From positions 1-64,000 of the forward strand of contig NZ_PUGF01000009.1 of assembly GCF_002976435.1 (NCBI RefSeq): a stretch of DNA of 64,000 nucleotides, in the 5' to 3' direction. Positions 27,945 to 37,331 of the stretch are shown one piece after another. The notes below the pieces were generated by a model. It had not been told where the DNA came from. It saw nothing but the letters and a program-made list of their open reading frames with translations, and ran no database searches. Numbering within the stretch: position 1 is the stretch's first letter; each line of letters opens with the position of its first letter. The DNA is from Solimicrobium silvestre (lineage in GTDB: Bacteria > Pseudomonadota > Gammaproteobacteria > Burkholderiales > Burkholderiaceae_D). The position numbers were made by a program, and so were the translations under genes.

Positions 27945-28287
27945 TTTTAATTTGAGAATAATCTAGCATTGCATTTTAAATAACGCCTTATTGGTAATGT
28001 ATATATTGTCAAAATACTAGTTTTTAGTGACTCTAATTGCCATTGGATACGTTGAAAAATCACAAGTTGAGATAGTATATTTTTTGCTGATATCAAAACA
28101 ATTTAGCCTGATTTTATTTAACTTATCGTGATTGTTTCATTTATGTAACATATTGTTGATTTCTTGGTTGTTTTAATGATATTTTTCACACTTTTATGTC
28201 CATAAACGTAATAATTCCTTTCGGCATTTAAATGTGCCTGTTACTTCCCTGTTTTCTTTTCGCACCTTCACGATACTTATTCATCCA
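27945..28287. other. AT-rich divergent intergenic region
   Basis: About 340 AT-rich bases lie between the divergent Cdd1-type and S9 peptidase genes. No gene, tRNA or strong hairpin was found. An in-frame upstream ATG at 28234 exists for the peptidase but precedes the signal peptide and is judged non-initiating. Promoters for both directions are expected here. Confidence 0.4.
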
Positions 28288-30282
28288 ATGAACAAACATC
28301 CGCTAGTTACTTTTTTGTGTGCCCTGATTCTGATTCCAAGCTGCCATCTTGCATTGAGTGCAGATAGCCTGCCGAGTGTTGAAAGTTTTTTTAAAGACCC
28401 TGAAATTCGTCAGGCGATTCTTTCGCCGAATGGTCATTCGATCGCTATTTTATCCAAACTTCCAGATGGTCGTCAGGTTATTGCTGTACGTGATACTTCT
28501 GACCTGCAAAAAGTGACTGTCCCCGTAACCGCCACGGACGATAAAATCACTTCGTTTAATTGGGTCAATGAAAATCGAATTAGCTTTACGCTGATGAGCA
28601 CGCGCCTCGAATTTATCGGCAATTTGGATCTTTTTGCGGTGAATCTGGACGGATCGAATAGGACGCATTTGATTTCTGGAAATTGGAAACATAAACTGCA
28701 AAATACCGGAAGCAATATCATTGAAAAAACATTGACCGCAGATTACTCTTATTTTGGCAGTACGCATGATGGTTCGGACGATATCATCGTTAGTAAAATT
28801 ACTTACAATCATTTTGAAGTGCTAAGCCATTATTTATTCCGCTTAGACACAAAAACGCGTAGTTTAACCGCCTTACACAAGGGAAAACAGCCAGGTAATG
28901 TTTATTACTGGGAACTCGATGCGAATGACGTGCCGCGCATAGCGTTGTCAAAACTTGAAGGACAATGCATTACCTCTTATTGGGCACCTGATTCAGAAAG
29001 CTTTACTGAAATTGCGCATGCTGACTGTTATAACGACAAACGATTTACTCCGTTATTTTTTGAGGCTAGTGAAAGTGTGTATGGACGTGCATCTTACAAA
29101 GGCCACGATGCCTTGTTTAAATATGATCTCAAAAAAATGCAAATGGCTAGTGAGCCGTTTTTGTCGATAGACGGATTTGATTTTATCGGTTGGCCGGAGA
29201 CTGATCTTGTTGCGAAAAAAGTACTTGGCATTCATTATGACGGCGATGCCAAAGCCACAGTTTGGCTGGACCCCCATTTTAAAGAAATACAAAAAAAAGT
29301 GGATGACATCCTTACCCAAACTTCTAATACAGTTCGTTGCGGATCGGACTGCCTAAACTCACCAGCCGTATTGGTAATGGCAACGTCAGATCGTCAACCT
29401 AAGCAATATTTCTTGTATACGACAGCTACTGGAGCCATGATCAGGATTGGGAGCGCTTACCCAAATATCAATCCAGATCAAATGGGGACGCGTGATTTTT
29501 ATCATTATCAGGCGCGTGACGGCAGGTCGATTCCAGTTTACGTCACGCTGCCACCAGGTAATGTCACTGCACCAATGCCAACCGTGGTGCTGGTGCATGG
29601 CGGTCCGAATGTGCGCGGATCATCATGGGAATGGGAACAGGATGCGCAGTTTCTTGCTTCACGTGGTTACGTCGTTATTCAACCTGAATTCCGTGGTAGT
29701 ACTGGTTTTGGTTTCGATCACTTTAAGGCTGGTTGGAAGCAATGGGGACTAACCATGCAAGATGATCTAGCCGATGCTGCAAAGTGGGCCGCACAGAAGG
29801 GTTGGGCTGATTCTAAGCGGACCGCCATTATGGGCGCAAGTTACGGCGGATACGCGACTTTAATGGGCTTGATCAAGAATCCGGAAATTTTCCGTTGTGG
29901 TGTTGAATGGGCAGGCGTGACAGATATCAATATGATGTTTGACCGGGCAGAAAGCGACGCATCGCAGGAAAATCTCAATTACAGTATGAAGACCTTGATT
30001 GGCGATCAAAGTGTTGATGCTGAGATGTTTAAGGAAAATTCACCATTAAATCATGCCGATAAACTGACGCAACCCCTATTAATTGCACATGGCGTCCAAG
30101 ATCACCGCGTACCGCTCGTTCAGGCAACTGAATTTCGTGATGCGGTTAAAAAGACCAATAAGAATGTGGAGTGGATCGTTTATACCGATGAAGGCCACGG
30201 TTGGATTCATGAGGAAAACAATATCGACTTTTGGAAACACGTGGAAGTTTTTCTCGATAAAAACCTGAAATCGGTAGAGTGA
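28288..30282 (+). CDS. S9 family (prolyl-oligopeptidase-type) peptidase
   Basis: This secreted serine peptidase has 664 residues. From the Met at 28288 a signal peptide MNKHPLVTFLCALILIPSC leads into LALSADSLPSVESFF; the Cys at its end also permits lipoprotein processing. The first 400 residues form a beta-propeller that limits access. The C-terminal alpha/beta hydrolase has the oxyanion stretch VLVHGGPNVRGSSWEWEQD in family form (core VLVHGGP), the nucleophile Ser518 in MGASYGGYATLMG, Asp in HGVQDHRVPL and His in DEGHGWIHEEN. It belongs to the S9C-like acylaminoacyl/dipeptidyl group and probably degrades peptides in the periplasm. Confidence 0.88.
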   Translation: MNKHPLVTFLCALILIPSCHLALSADSLPSVESFFKDPEIRQAILSPNGHSIAILSKLPDGRQVIAVRDTSDLQKVTVPVTATDDKITSFNWVNENRISFTLMSTRLEFIGNLDLFAVNLDGSNRTHLISGNWKHKLQNTGSNIIEKTLTADYSYFGSTHDGSDDIIVSKITYNHFEVLSHYLFRLDTKTRSLTALHKGKQPGNVYYWELDANDVPRIALSKLEGQCITSYWAPDSESFTEIAHADCYNDKRFTPLFFEASESVYGRASYKGHDALFKYDLKKMQMASEPFLSIDGFDFIGWPETDLVAKKVLGIHYDGDAKATVWLDPHFKEIQKKVDDILTQTSNTVRCGSDCLNSPAVLVMATSDRQPKQYFLYTTATGAMIRIGSAYPNINPDQMGTRDFYHYQARDGRSIPVYVTLPPGNVTAPMPTVVLVHGGPNVRGSSWEWEQDAQFLASRGYVVIQPEFRGSTGFGFDHFKAGWKQWGLTMQDDLADAAKWAAQKGWADSKRTAIMGASYGGYATLMGLIKNPEIFRCGVEWAGVTDINMMFDRAESDASQENLNYSMKTLIGDQSVDAEMFKENSPLNHADKLTQPLLIAHGVQDHRVPLVQATEFRDAVKKTNKNVEWIVYTDEGHGWIHEENNIDFWKHVEVFLDKNLKSVE

Positions 30283-30348
30283 AATGAGGCTGGCAGTCAA
30301 TTAGTACTTTTCTGTTAGGATTCTTTTTTAGTTTTGAAAGTACAACAC

Positions 30349-30768
30349 ATGCCGGCTTCTTCACATCAGCTTATTTTTCACGGATCATTAGTTTTATTGT
30401 TTGGTTTATTATTGGGCGCACCGTATGCCAAAGCGATTAAAAACAATGCTGCGGCAAACATTATTAATTCCTGGCGAGTCGCTCATCTGAGTTTGCCCAT
30501 TGGGGCAACACTGATGTTTGCCATTGCCGCTGTGTTGTCAGCTCTAGCCGTGTCGGCCGCAATTGCTTGGGTAATAGCAGTGGCGTTAATTATTTCTGCG
30601 TATGGTTTTTGTATTTCCACACCATTAGCCGCAATCTGCGGTCAGCGTGGCTTATCTTCTGATGCTACTGGCTTAGGTAAGTTGGTGTATTTGGGGAATA
30701 TAGTTGGTGCGTCGTGTTCTGTTATTGCTGCTGTAGCGCTGGTATACGCGGCATTTATTTCGCTATAA
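30349..30768 (+). CDS. Small four-helix membrane protein
   Basis: This protein has 139 residues from the ATG at 30349, with about four membrane helices (near residues 8-25, 48-70, 72-92 and 110-135). The first helix begins HGSLVLLFGLLLGAP and a conserved-looking WRVAHLSLPIG precedes the second. The layout is reminiscent of small styrene-oxide-isomerase-like membrane proteins, but the match is too weak to name it. A TTG 15 bp upstream (30334) is a less likely start. It ends 19 bp before a bidirectional terminator. Confidence 0.65.
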   Translation: MPASSHQLIFHGSLVLLFGLLLGAPYAKAIKNNAAANIINSWRVAHLSLPIGATLMFAIAAVLSALAVSAAIAWVIAVALIISAYGFCISTPLAAICGQRGLSSDATGLGKLVYLGNIVGASCSVIAAVALVYAAFISL

Positions 30769-30786
30769 AATTTTTATCCCATAAAA

Positions 30787-30820
30787 AACCGCCCATTGCA
30801 TAGTCATGGGCGGTTTTGTA
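30787..30820. terminator. Bidirectional terminator
   Basis: A 9-bp GC-rich stem AACCGCCCA/TGGGCGGTT (30787-30795, 30807-30815) is flanked by an A-run on the left and a T-run on the right. It serves both the membrane-protein gene and the convergent ABC exporter gene. Confidence 0.88.
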
Positions 30821-30845
30821 TTTTTGAATGTGCTTTTATGTGGAT

Positions 30846-32612
30846 TTACGACTCAAATGTCTGAAACTGCAATGCAGCCAATTTAGCGTAAATACCACCT
30901 TCGGCAACCAAGCTGTTATGCGTGCCAGTTTCAACAATGTGGCCATGTTCCATCACCAAGATCCGGTCAGCGCGTTGCACAGTTGCCAAGCGGTGCGCGA
31001 TGATTAATGTTGTGCGGCCTTGCATTGCGGTGACTAATGCGCCTTGTACCAAGCGTTCCGATTCGGCATCTAGCGCGCTGGTAGCTTCGTCCAGAAGTAG
31101 CAAAGCAGGATTTTTTAACAGGGCGCGGGCAATGGAAATACGTTGCCGCTGTCCGCCCGATAAACGTACGCCGCGTTCGCCTAAAAATGACTGGTAGCCA
31201 TCCGGCAGTTTTTCAATAAACTCATGTGCCGCGGCCATTTTGGCAGCGTTAATGACTTCGGCATCGCTTGCGCCGCTACGTCCGTAACGAATATTTTCCA
31301 TTGCGTTAGCAGAAAAAATGACGGTGTCTTGTGGAACAATACCAATCGTATCGCGCAGCGTGTGCAAGCTTAGGTCACGAATGTTAATGCCATCCAGATT
31401 AATTTGACCTTGTTGCGGATCATAAAAACGTAATAACAACTGAAATAGGGTGGTTTTACCTGCGCCGGATGAACCAACTACGGCCACAGTTTCTCCCGCC
31501 GCGACTTGAATCGATAGGTGTGAAAGTGCTGCAGTATTTGGGCGTGAAGGGTAATGAAAGCCGATGTCTTTCAATGTGAGTGTGGCACCATTACTGGAGC
31601 GCGGTGGCAGCGCAACTGGCTGTGCCGGTTCACTAATACTGCTTTTAGCGGCTAATAATTCTAATAAACGTTCGGTGGCTCCCGCCGCACGTTGCGCGTC
31701 GCCCATGACTTCCGAAAGTGCGCCAACAGCGCCGGCCACAATGGTGGCATATAAAATAAATTGGCTAAGTTCGCCGCCGGTCATGCGTTTATCCATTACC
31801 GCATGTGCGCCTAACCAGAGTACGAAAACAATGGCACCAAATACCAGCAAAATTGCGACGACTGTTAGTAGTGAACGGGCGCGAATGCGGCGCATGGCTG
31901 TGGCAAAGGCGTTTTCTACTGATAATTTAAAGCGTGCTGCTTCATGCGGTTCTTGGGTATAGGCTTGCACGATCGGCATGGCGTTGAGGATTTCACCGGC
32001 TAAAGCAGATGCGTCGGCAATGCGGTCTTGCGAGTCGCGCGACAAAGTACGAACCCGACGGCCAAATAAAACAATTGGCAGCACGACTAAAGCAAGTGCC
32101 ACGATGATGATGGAGGATAATTTGGGGCTGGTAATAAACAACATCACCAAGCCGCCTAAAAATAATAAGGTATTACGTAATGCCATGGAAATGCTGGTCC
32201 CCACCATGGCTTGAATTAATGTCGTGTCGGTAGTTAGGCGTGACAATACTTCGCCTGATCGGGTCGTTTCAAAAAATTCTGGGCTTTGTTCAATCACGTG
32301 TTCATACACAGCAGTACGAATGTCGGCAGTGACGCGTTCACCTAATAAAGAAACCATGTAAAAGCGTGCTGCCGTAGCGATTGCGAGTACGCAGGCAACG
32401 CCAAATAAGGCTAAAAACGCGGCATCTACATGGCTGATGCTACCTTGTCCGCTAAAACCCATGTCGATCATTTGACGGAACGCATAAGGAATTGCCAAGG
32501 TAGCGGACGCTGCTACCAGCAAGGCTAAACCGGCTAAATAAAACTGTTTGAGATACGGACGTAGAAACGGCAATAAACCTTTTAAGGTGTTGATGCTGCT
32601 AGGAGCTTTCAT
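30846..32612 (-). CDS. ABC exporter half-transporter (MsbA/multidrug type)
   Basis: This is a homodimeric-type exporter of 588 residues. Six membrane helices span about residues 20-310. The nucleotide-binding domain follows, with Walker A VGSSGAGKTT near residue 385, Q-loop GIVPQDTVIF, signature RLSGGQRQRISIARAL, Walker B LLLLDEATSALD and switch IAHRLATVQ. It belongs to the group that includes lipid A flippase MsbA and drug exporters; no lipid-synthesis gene is next to it, so the substrate remains open. It stands alone between a terminator and a 200-bp upstream gap. Confidence 0.87.
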   Translation of the reverse strand: MKAPSSINTLKGLLPFLRPYLKQFYLAGLALLVAASATLAIPYAFRQMIDMGFSGQGSISHVDAAFLALFGVACVLAIATAARFYMVSLLGERVTADIRTAVYEHVIEQSPEFFETTRSGEVLSRLTTDTTLIQAMVGTSISMALRNTLLFLGGLVMLFITSPKLSSIIIVALALVVLPIVLFGRRVRTLSRDSQDRIADASALAGEILNAMPIVQAYTQEPHEAARFKLSVENAFATAMRRIRARSLLTVVAILLVFGAIVFVLWLGAHAVMDKRMTGGELSQFILYATIVAGAVGALSEVMGDAQRAAGATERLLELLAAKSSISEPAQPVALPPRSSNGATLTLKDIGFHYPSRPNTAALSHLSIQVAAGETVAVVGSSGAGKTTLFQLLLRFYDPQQGQINLDGINIRDLSLHTLRDTIGIVPQDTVIFSANAMENIRYGRSGASDAEVINAAKMAAAHEFIEKLPDGYQSFLGERGVRLSGGQRQRISIARALLKNPALLLLDEATSALDAESERLVQGALVTAMQGRTTLIIAHRLATVQRADRILVMEHGHIVETGTHNSLVAEGGIYAKLAALQFQTFES

Positions 32613-32810
32613 GGGGATTTTCTATGAATGGTTAGTTGTGTTGTTCTTTTGCGTACGTTGTTATGTACGTCGCTACCTAAATTCTTGCGCAGATTTGCAG
32701 CGCAAATTGTAAGGCAGAATCAAAAGCAATGCTGATGGTTTGCTGCTCACTGCATAAGTTTATTTTAGGGAGGGTTCAGCTGTACAGCCGGTGAGCAATT
32801 ATGCTAGCGA

Positions 32811-33773
32811 TTAAAGCGGCAGATATTGGACTTGATTCCGGCCTTTTTGTTTTGCTGCATACAAAGCCAGGTCAGTATTTTTGAGGAAGGTGTCGGCGTC
32901 GACAATCATGCCTGGCGGGCAGCTTGAGACGCCAATACTGACGGAGAGGTGCTTCGCCGTGAGTGAGCTCAGGTGCGGTATTTTTAAATCAAAGACAGCT
33001 TGCCGTATGATTTCCGCGAATAATTGTGCGGCGGTAGAGGTGGAGTTGGGGAGTAAAACAATAAATTCTTCGCCGCCATAGCGTGCTGCCATATCTGAGC
33101 TGCGTTGCAGTTTGTTTTTGATGCAGTTAGCAACCGCGATAATGGCAGCGTCACCAGCCGGATGTCCGTAATGATCATTGTAATTTTTGAAATAATCAAT
33201 ATCCAGCATGATGAGTGACAAGGTTGTTTTTTGGCGTTGCGCCTGGCTTATTTCTAGTTTGTAGTGAGCATCAAAAAAACGACGGTTATAAATACCGGTT
33301 AATGGATCAGTCGTCGCGTCTTTCTTATGTGTTTCAGAGTGATCGCGCAGCATTTGCTCGCGTTTAATGGAGGTGCTCGAATCGTTGACCTGAATTAAGC
33401 ACATTAACTTACCTTGGTCATGCAAGTTTTTGAGTGGGCTAAGAATAATCGATTGAGAGATACGCTCGCCGGAACCATTTAAGTTAAATAGCGGCAAAGG
33501 AAATTTGTGTAAGGCATTGGATAAAACCACCGGTAATTTTGTGCTTAATGCTCGGTTAATCGCTGCGATAAATGAACCGGCTAGCGGCTCGGGAAAGGCG
33601 TTGATGAGCGCTTTATTTATCACCGTATCGCTATGTATTCCGCTATGTTTGGTAATCCATTCATTCCAAAGTAATACACATCCTTGTTCATCGACCAGGA
33701 TTAATCCTATATTGAGCGCTTCAAATAGTTGTGCCCAATCAAACTGAATGGCCGGCACGTTCTCTTTTGTCAT
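32811..33773 (-). CDS. PAS-GGDEF diguanylate cyclase
   Basis: This 320-residue cytoplasmic enzyme makes cyclic di-GMP from GTP. A PAS domain at about residues 15-130 (ALNIGLILVDEQGCVLLWNEW) is followed by the GGDEF domain, with TDPLTGIYNRRFFDAHY at its start and active site ARYGGEEFIVLLP. An inhibitory-site RSSD stands five residues before GGEEF, so product feedback is expected. Its first codon overlaps the stop of the CheC-like gene by 4 bp. It is the third gene of a response regulator-CheC-cyclase operon. Confidence 0.9.
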   Translation of the reverse strand: MTKENVPAIQFDWAQLFEALNIGLILVDEQGCVLLWNEWITKHSGIHSDTVINKALINAFPEPLAGSFIAAINRALSTKLPVVLSNALHKFPLPLFNLNGSGERISQSIILSPLKNLHDQGKLMCLIQVNDSSTSIKREQMLRDHSETHKKDATTDPLTGIYNRRFFDAHYKLEISQAQRQKTTLSLIMLDIDYFKNYNDHYGHPAGDAAIIAVANCIKNKLQRSSDMAARYGGEEFIVLLPNSTSTAAQLFAEIIRQAVFDLKIPHLSSLTAKHLSVSIGVSSCPPGMIVDADTFLKNTDLALYAAKQKGRNQVQYLPL

Positions 33774-34381
33774 ATATTTTGCAAAAAATTATCTATTTTG
33801 CTGCGTAGCATACTTAAAGACGATGAGCTAAATAAAAAAATCAAGCGGCCATTGATTTGGCGGCGTTCAATTTCCAAGTCGATGTGTAAAATCATGACGT
33901 AGCCATGATCTTGCGTTTCGATAATGTCGCTGATGACTTCATCAGAACTATAGATGTTGTAAGTGGGCAGTGAGCTTTCTAATTGGATATCTAGCATATC
34001 CGCCATAGCCGATAAGCAGGCATTCAAAATAATATTGCCTAATTCGCACATCGCTTCTTGCTCAAATTCGGCTAATTCTTCAATGCTTATTTGTGAACCG
34101 AGCATGTCGCGCAAAATTTCTAATGCGTTCTCTTCTGTTAGTAATAGAGAGGCTTCCGCTTGAAAGGTGCCGCTAAATTGTTGCTTTACAACACCGAATT
34201 GAGTTTGCTCTAAGGATAATGCTTTAGCATTTAAATCCGCACTTTTACAAATTTCTACGGCGGGAACCGAAAGTTTAACTTCTTCATTAACAATCTCGCT
34301 CAGCGAAGCAGCTGCGCGACCGGCTCCGATATTAAAAACTTCGGAAAGTGCATCAAGTTGCAGATCGGTGAGTTTATCCAC
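33770..34381 (-). CDS. CheC-family phosphatase
   Basis: This 203-residue protein is CheC-like and probably removes phosphate from a CheY-type receiver. Two copies of the catalytic pattern (E-x2-N with a Pro about 22 residues later) are visible: LSEVFNIGAGRAAASLSEIV near residue 13 and MCELGNIILNACLSAMADML near residue 110. Having both copies resembles true CheC rather than FliY. The gene lies 5 bp downstream of a stand-alone receiver gene, its likely substrate, and overlaps the diguanylate cyclase gene by 4 bp. Confidence 0.87.
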   Translation of the reverse strand: MDKLTDLQLDALSEVFNIGAGRAAASLSEIVNEEVKLSVPAVEICKSADLNAKALSLEQTQFGVVKQQFSGTFQAEASLLLTEENALEILRDMLGSQISIEELAEFEQEAMCELGNIILNACLSAMADMLDIQLESSLPTYNIYSSDEVISDIIETQDHGYVMILHIDLEIERRQINGRLIFLFSSSSLSMLRSKIDNFLQNI

Positions 34382-34386
34382 CTGGG

Positions 34387-34776
34387 TTATCCGTCAGCGT
34401 TTTTAAAGAACGTGATTGCCTGCTCTACGGATTTTTCAGTAACCGGTTTTGCCACAAAACGGGCGCCAAGTTTCGCTGCGTGGGTGCGCAGGCATTCTTG
34501 AATATTGGCTGAAAAAACCGCAATTCGCATGTGTGGATATTTGAGTAAAATTTGTTCTGTCGCGACGGTGCCAAGTGTGCCGGGCATGTTGATGTCCATT
34601 GTGCAGAAATCAAAGCGATGTTGCTCAACTAACTTCATTGCTTCATCGCCCGAGCTTGCTTCCGTGATTTGCCATGTTGGGTTTTTGTCCAGTACAAAAG
34701 CACGAATCATCATCCGTGAAACTCGACTGTCATCAACAATTAACAATGAAAATAAATCGCTAGTTTCGGTCGTCAT
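34387..34776 (-). CDS. Stand-alone CheY-like response regulator
   Basis: This receiver-only protein has 129 residues from the Met at 34776, chosen because an AGGT site precedes it and the receiver begins shortly after (LLIVDDSRVSRMMIRAF). The acidic pair is D15-D16, the phospho-acceptor D61 in FCTMDINMPG, the Ser/Thr switch in AVFSANIQ and the Lys in FVAKPVTEKS. An upstream in-frame start at 34866 is unlikely. It is the first gene of the operon with a CheC-like phosphatase and a PAS-GGDEF cyclase. Confidence 0.88.
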   Translation of the reverse strand: MTTETSDLFSLLIVDDSRVSRMMIRAFVLDKNPTWQITEASSGDEAMKLVEQHRFDFCTMDINMPGTLGTVATEQILLKYPHMRIAVFSANIQECLRTHAAKLGARFVAKPVTEKSVEQAITFFKNADG

Positions 34777-34899
34777 AGAATACCTAAAATAGTTAAATAC
34801 TAACGAAATGGAGAATGGAGCACATGGCGGCGCTTCCTCGGTAAAGTATTGTCTATTTTGTGGCAATTTTCTAGGAGTATTTAAATTTTATACTCGCTT

Positions 34900-36516
34900 T
34901 CATTCCTTCATTTTGCGCCAAAGAGTAGTACGACTTATGCCTAAATGAGCTGCCGCCGCAGCGCGATTTCCTTTAAAGCTGTGCAAAATGTTAGTTAAGT
35001 TTTGTCGGCTTAAGTCAGGTTCAGCATCGGCTTCAGGCTGTTGATGATTGGAATGATGGCTAAGTTGTGGTGGTAATTTTGTATTGAGTTCCGGCATGGC
35101 CAGCATTAATAACCGTGGTGTGAGCGCCTGTAGTGGTTCTGCCAACAAAAACAGGGCAAGCCGTTCACACACATTACGTAATTCCCTTACATTACCCGGC
35201 CAGTCATAACTTTCCAATAATGATCTGCAGGCAATCACCTCCGCACTCAGATTGGCATGCGGCTTTACACCCAGGTTCGCCAAGGCATTTTTCAAACACC
35301 ATTCGGTCAGATTCAGCAAATCCTCCAAGCGTGCTGAGAGAGTAGGTAAACGCAGCTGCAATACCGCTAAACGGTAATATAAATCACGTCGAAATTGTCC
35401 TAATTCCATTTTTTCCAGTAAATCACAATGCGTGGCACTGATAATGCGGATATCTACCGGAATCGGCCGAGTTGCGCCTACCCGTACCACTTGGCGTTCT
35501 TCTAAAACACGCAGCAAGCGGGTTTGTAAGGTAAGCGGCATTTCGCCGATCTCGTCCAAAAAAAGTGTGCCGCGTTGCGCAGTTTCAATTAGCCCCGCAT
35601 GGCCGCCGCGCCGTGCGCCAGTAAAGGCGCTGTCTTGGTAACCAAATAACTCAGCTTCTAATAAAGACTCGGCAATTGCTCCGCAATTTACCGCTACAAA
35701 AGGTGCTCGTGCGCGGCTGCTGGCTTGGTGCGTAGCTTGCGCGGCAAGCTCTTTACCACTACCGGTTGCGCCTTGAATTAACACGCTGGCATTTGAACGT
35801 GCAAAAAGCGTAATGTTTTGCCGTACCTGTTGCATGAGTTCAGATTCGCCGCGTAAGGCTTCTACCCCATGTCGGGCTCGTAATGTGTCGCGGTTAGCCA
35901 AGCTCGGGCCAGCTTCCAAGCGTGAAAATTTAGCGATTTCTAATGCATCGTTAAACGCTTGCCGGATTGAGTTGGATGAATATAAAAATATTCCGGCTAA
36001 ACCCGCTTCTTCGGCCAAATCAGACACTAAACCTGCTCCGACGATGGCTTTAATTCCGTCGGCTTTAAGTTCATTAATCTGGGCGCGCGCATCTTCTTCG
36101 GTACTGTAAGTTCGCTGCGCGATGTCAAAGCCGAAAGTGGTTTTAAATTCAGCCAGTTCCGGCATGGTTTGTTGATAGGTAATAATGCCAATCGCCGCGC
36201 TAATTTTGCGCGCACGGGCTAATGCTTGCATCACATCAAAGCCGCTCGCTTTGGCGATAATAACGGGAACCGGTAGCCGGCTTTTTAGGTAAGCGGCATT
36301 GGACCCTGCGGCAATAATCGCGTCGCAACGCTCAGTTTGCATCCGTTCACGGAGCACTTTGACAGCATCTTCAAAGCCGAGATGAATGGGTTCGATGTGA
36401 GCATCATCAGCGTATTCCAGCATGATGTCGCGAAACAGATCGAATAGCCGTGAGATGGATACCGTCCAGATAACGGGTTTGTCGAATTGGTCAGAGCGAG
36501 GTGAAGTGGGGCGCAT
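34900..36516 (-). CDS. prpR: PrpR-type sigma-54 activator
   Basis: This 538-residue regulator activates sigma-54 promoters, in PrpR's case for propionate use through the methylcitrate cycle. Residues about 10-190 form the PrpR N-terminal sensor domain ([16 protein letters not shown]). The AAA+ domain has Walker [12 protein letters not shown], the loop [11 protein letters not shown], Walker [13 protein letters not shown] and the arginine-finger region [11 protein letters not shown]. The C-terminal Fis-type helix-turn-helix is [20 protein letters not shown]. The loop usually reads GAFTGA; here the first Gly is Ser. The ATG at 36516 is preferred over a TTG at 36570. No prpBCD genes adjoin. Confidence 0.85.
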   Translation of the reverse strand: MRPTSPRSDQFDKPVIWTVSISRLFDLFRDIMLEYADDAHIEPIHLGFEDAVKVLRERMQTERCDAIIAAGSNAAYLKSRLPVPVIIAKASGFDVMQALARARKISAAIGIITYQQTMPELAEFKTTFGFDIAQRTYSTEEDARAQINELKADGIKAIVGAGLVSDLAEEAGLAGIFLYSSNSIRQAFNDALEIAKFSRLEAGPSLANRDTLRARHGVEALRGESELMQQVRQNITLFARSNASVLIQGATGSGKELAAQATHQASSRARAPFVAVNCGAIAESLLEAELFGYQDSAFTGARRGGHAGLIETAQRGTLFLDEIGEMPLTLQTRLLRVLEERQVVRVGATRPIPVDIRIISATHCDLLEKMELGQFRRDLYYRLAVLQLRLPTLSARLEDLLNLTEWCLKNALANLGVKPHANLSAEVIACRSLLESYDWPGNVRELRNVCERLALFLLAEPLQALTPRLLMLAMPELNTKLPPQLSHHSNHQQPEADAEPDLSRQNLTNILHSFKGNRAAAAAHLGISRTTLWRKMKE

Positions 36517-36563
36517 GAGGGTTTTTAAAAAAATGTTCCACGCAGTTTCGCCGCGTTTCAACT

Positions 36564-36576
36564 GTTTCAATGAAAC
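36564..36576. promoter_or_regulatory. Palindrome upstream of prpR
   Basis: GTTTCAATGAAAC is a perfect 13-bp palindrome 48 bp before the prpR start, with an additional GTTTCA half-site at 36555. A second inverted repeat ATAACCAT/ATGGTTAT lies at 36601-36627. Autoregulation by PrpR is an inference. Confidence 0.5.
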
Positions 36577-36699
36577 GAATTATGCAATACATCCGTTGAA
36601 ATAACCATGTTAGCCATCTATGGTTATCATTTTTCCAATAAAACGGCCCAGCAGTCAAATCTAAAAGAGATGAACAAGAGTTAACTTAACAGCGCTCCA

Positions 36700-37153
36700 G
36701 TGTCATTGAAAATTCACGCGGCGGATGGCTATCCAATCAACGGGTTTGAATGGCGGCATTCAGAGCCGATAGAAGCCCGGCCGATCGCGATCATTAATCC
36801 TGCCACATCGGTGCGGTGTCAATACTACTTCTGCTTTGCTGCATTTTTATTCCAAAACGGTTTTGATGTGATCACCTACGATTATCGTGGTATCGGCGGC
36901 TCACGTCCGCTATCGAGCGCTTGTTAGGCTATTTTCGGAATAGTCCTGCAACACATTTACGCATTTCACGGAATCGATTGCGCAACAAGCGATTGGTCAT
37001 TTCGCTTTTTTTCACAGCCGTTTTGAGCAAAGTCTGTGGAACATTCCGTTAGAGTGGTTGCAAACAGGGAGTCTTGCTTCAGATGTGCGGGGAGTTGTAA
37101 TTGGTGCCGATACTCGGGCAATATTTCCGACTACAGGTGAAAATCAACATTAG
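36700..37153 (+). pseudogene. Decayed alpha/beta hydrolase gene
   Basis: A first fragment (36700-36927) encodes the hydrolase start with GYPINGFEWRH, AIINPATSVRCQYY and the strand DVITYDYRGIGGSRP, then runs into a stop. A second fragment in another frame (36983-37153) gives QQAIGHFAFFHSRFEQSLWN and ends GVVIGADTRAIFPTTGEN. The central part with the catalytic region is deleted and the frame is broken. It is a non-functional remnant. The following 180 bases hold no gene that I can see. Confidence 0.75.
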
Positions 37154-37331
37154 TATTTGTGATTTAGCATACCCGTAGCATACGTTTTAGTATTGCTCAA
37201 TATAGCCGTTATTTTACATCGGGCATTATTTATATAATGTCGAAAAATCTGATTTTAAACGATCGCTAACAAGGGTAGTAGTTTGCTTCCTTAATCGTGA
37301 AATGTGATCGAATGGTATTTCTTGCATTGAT

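Noticed and set aside
28234-28287. Upstream start of the S9 peptidase
   Set aside because: It would place 18 residues before a normal signal peptide and has no ribosome site.
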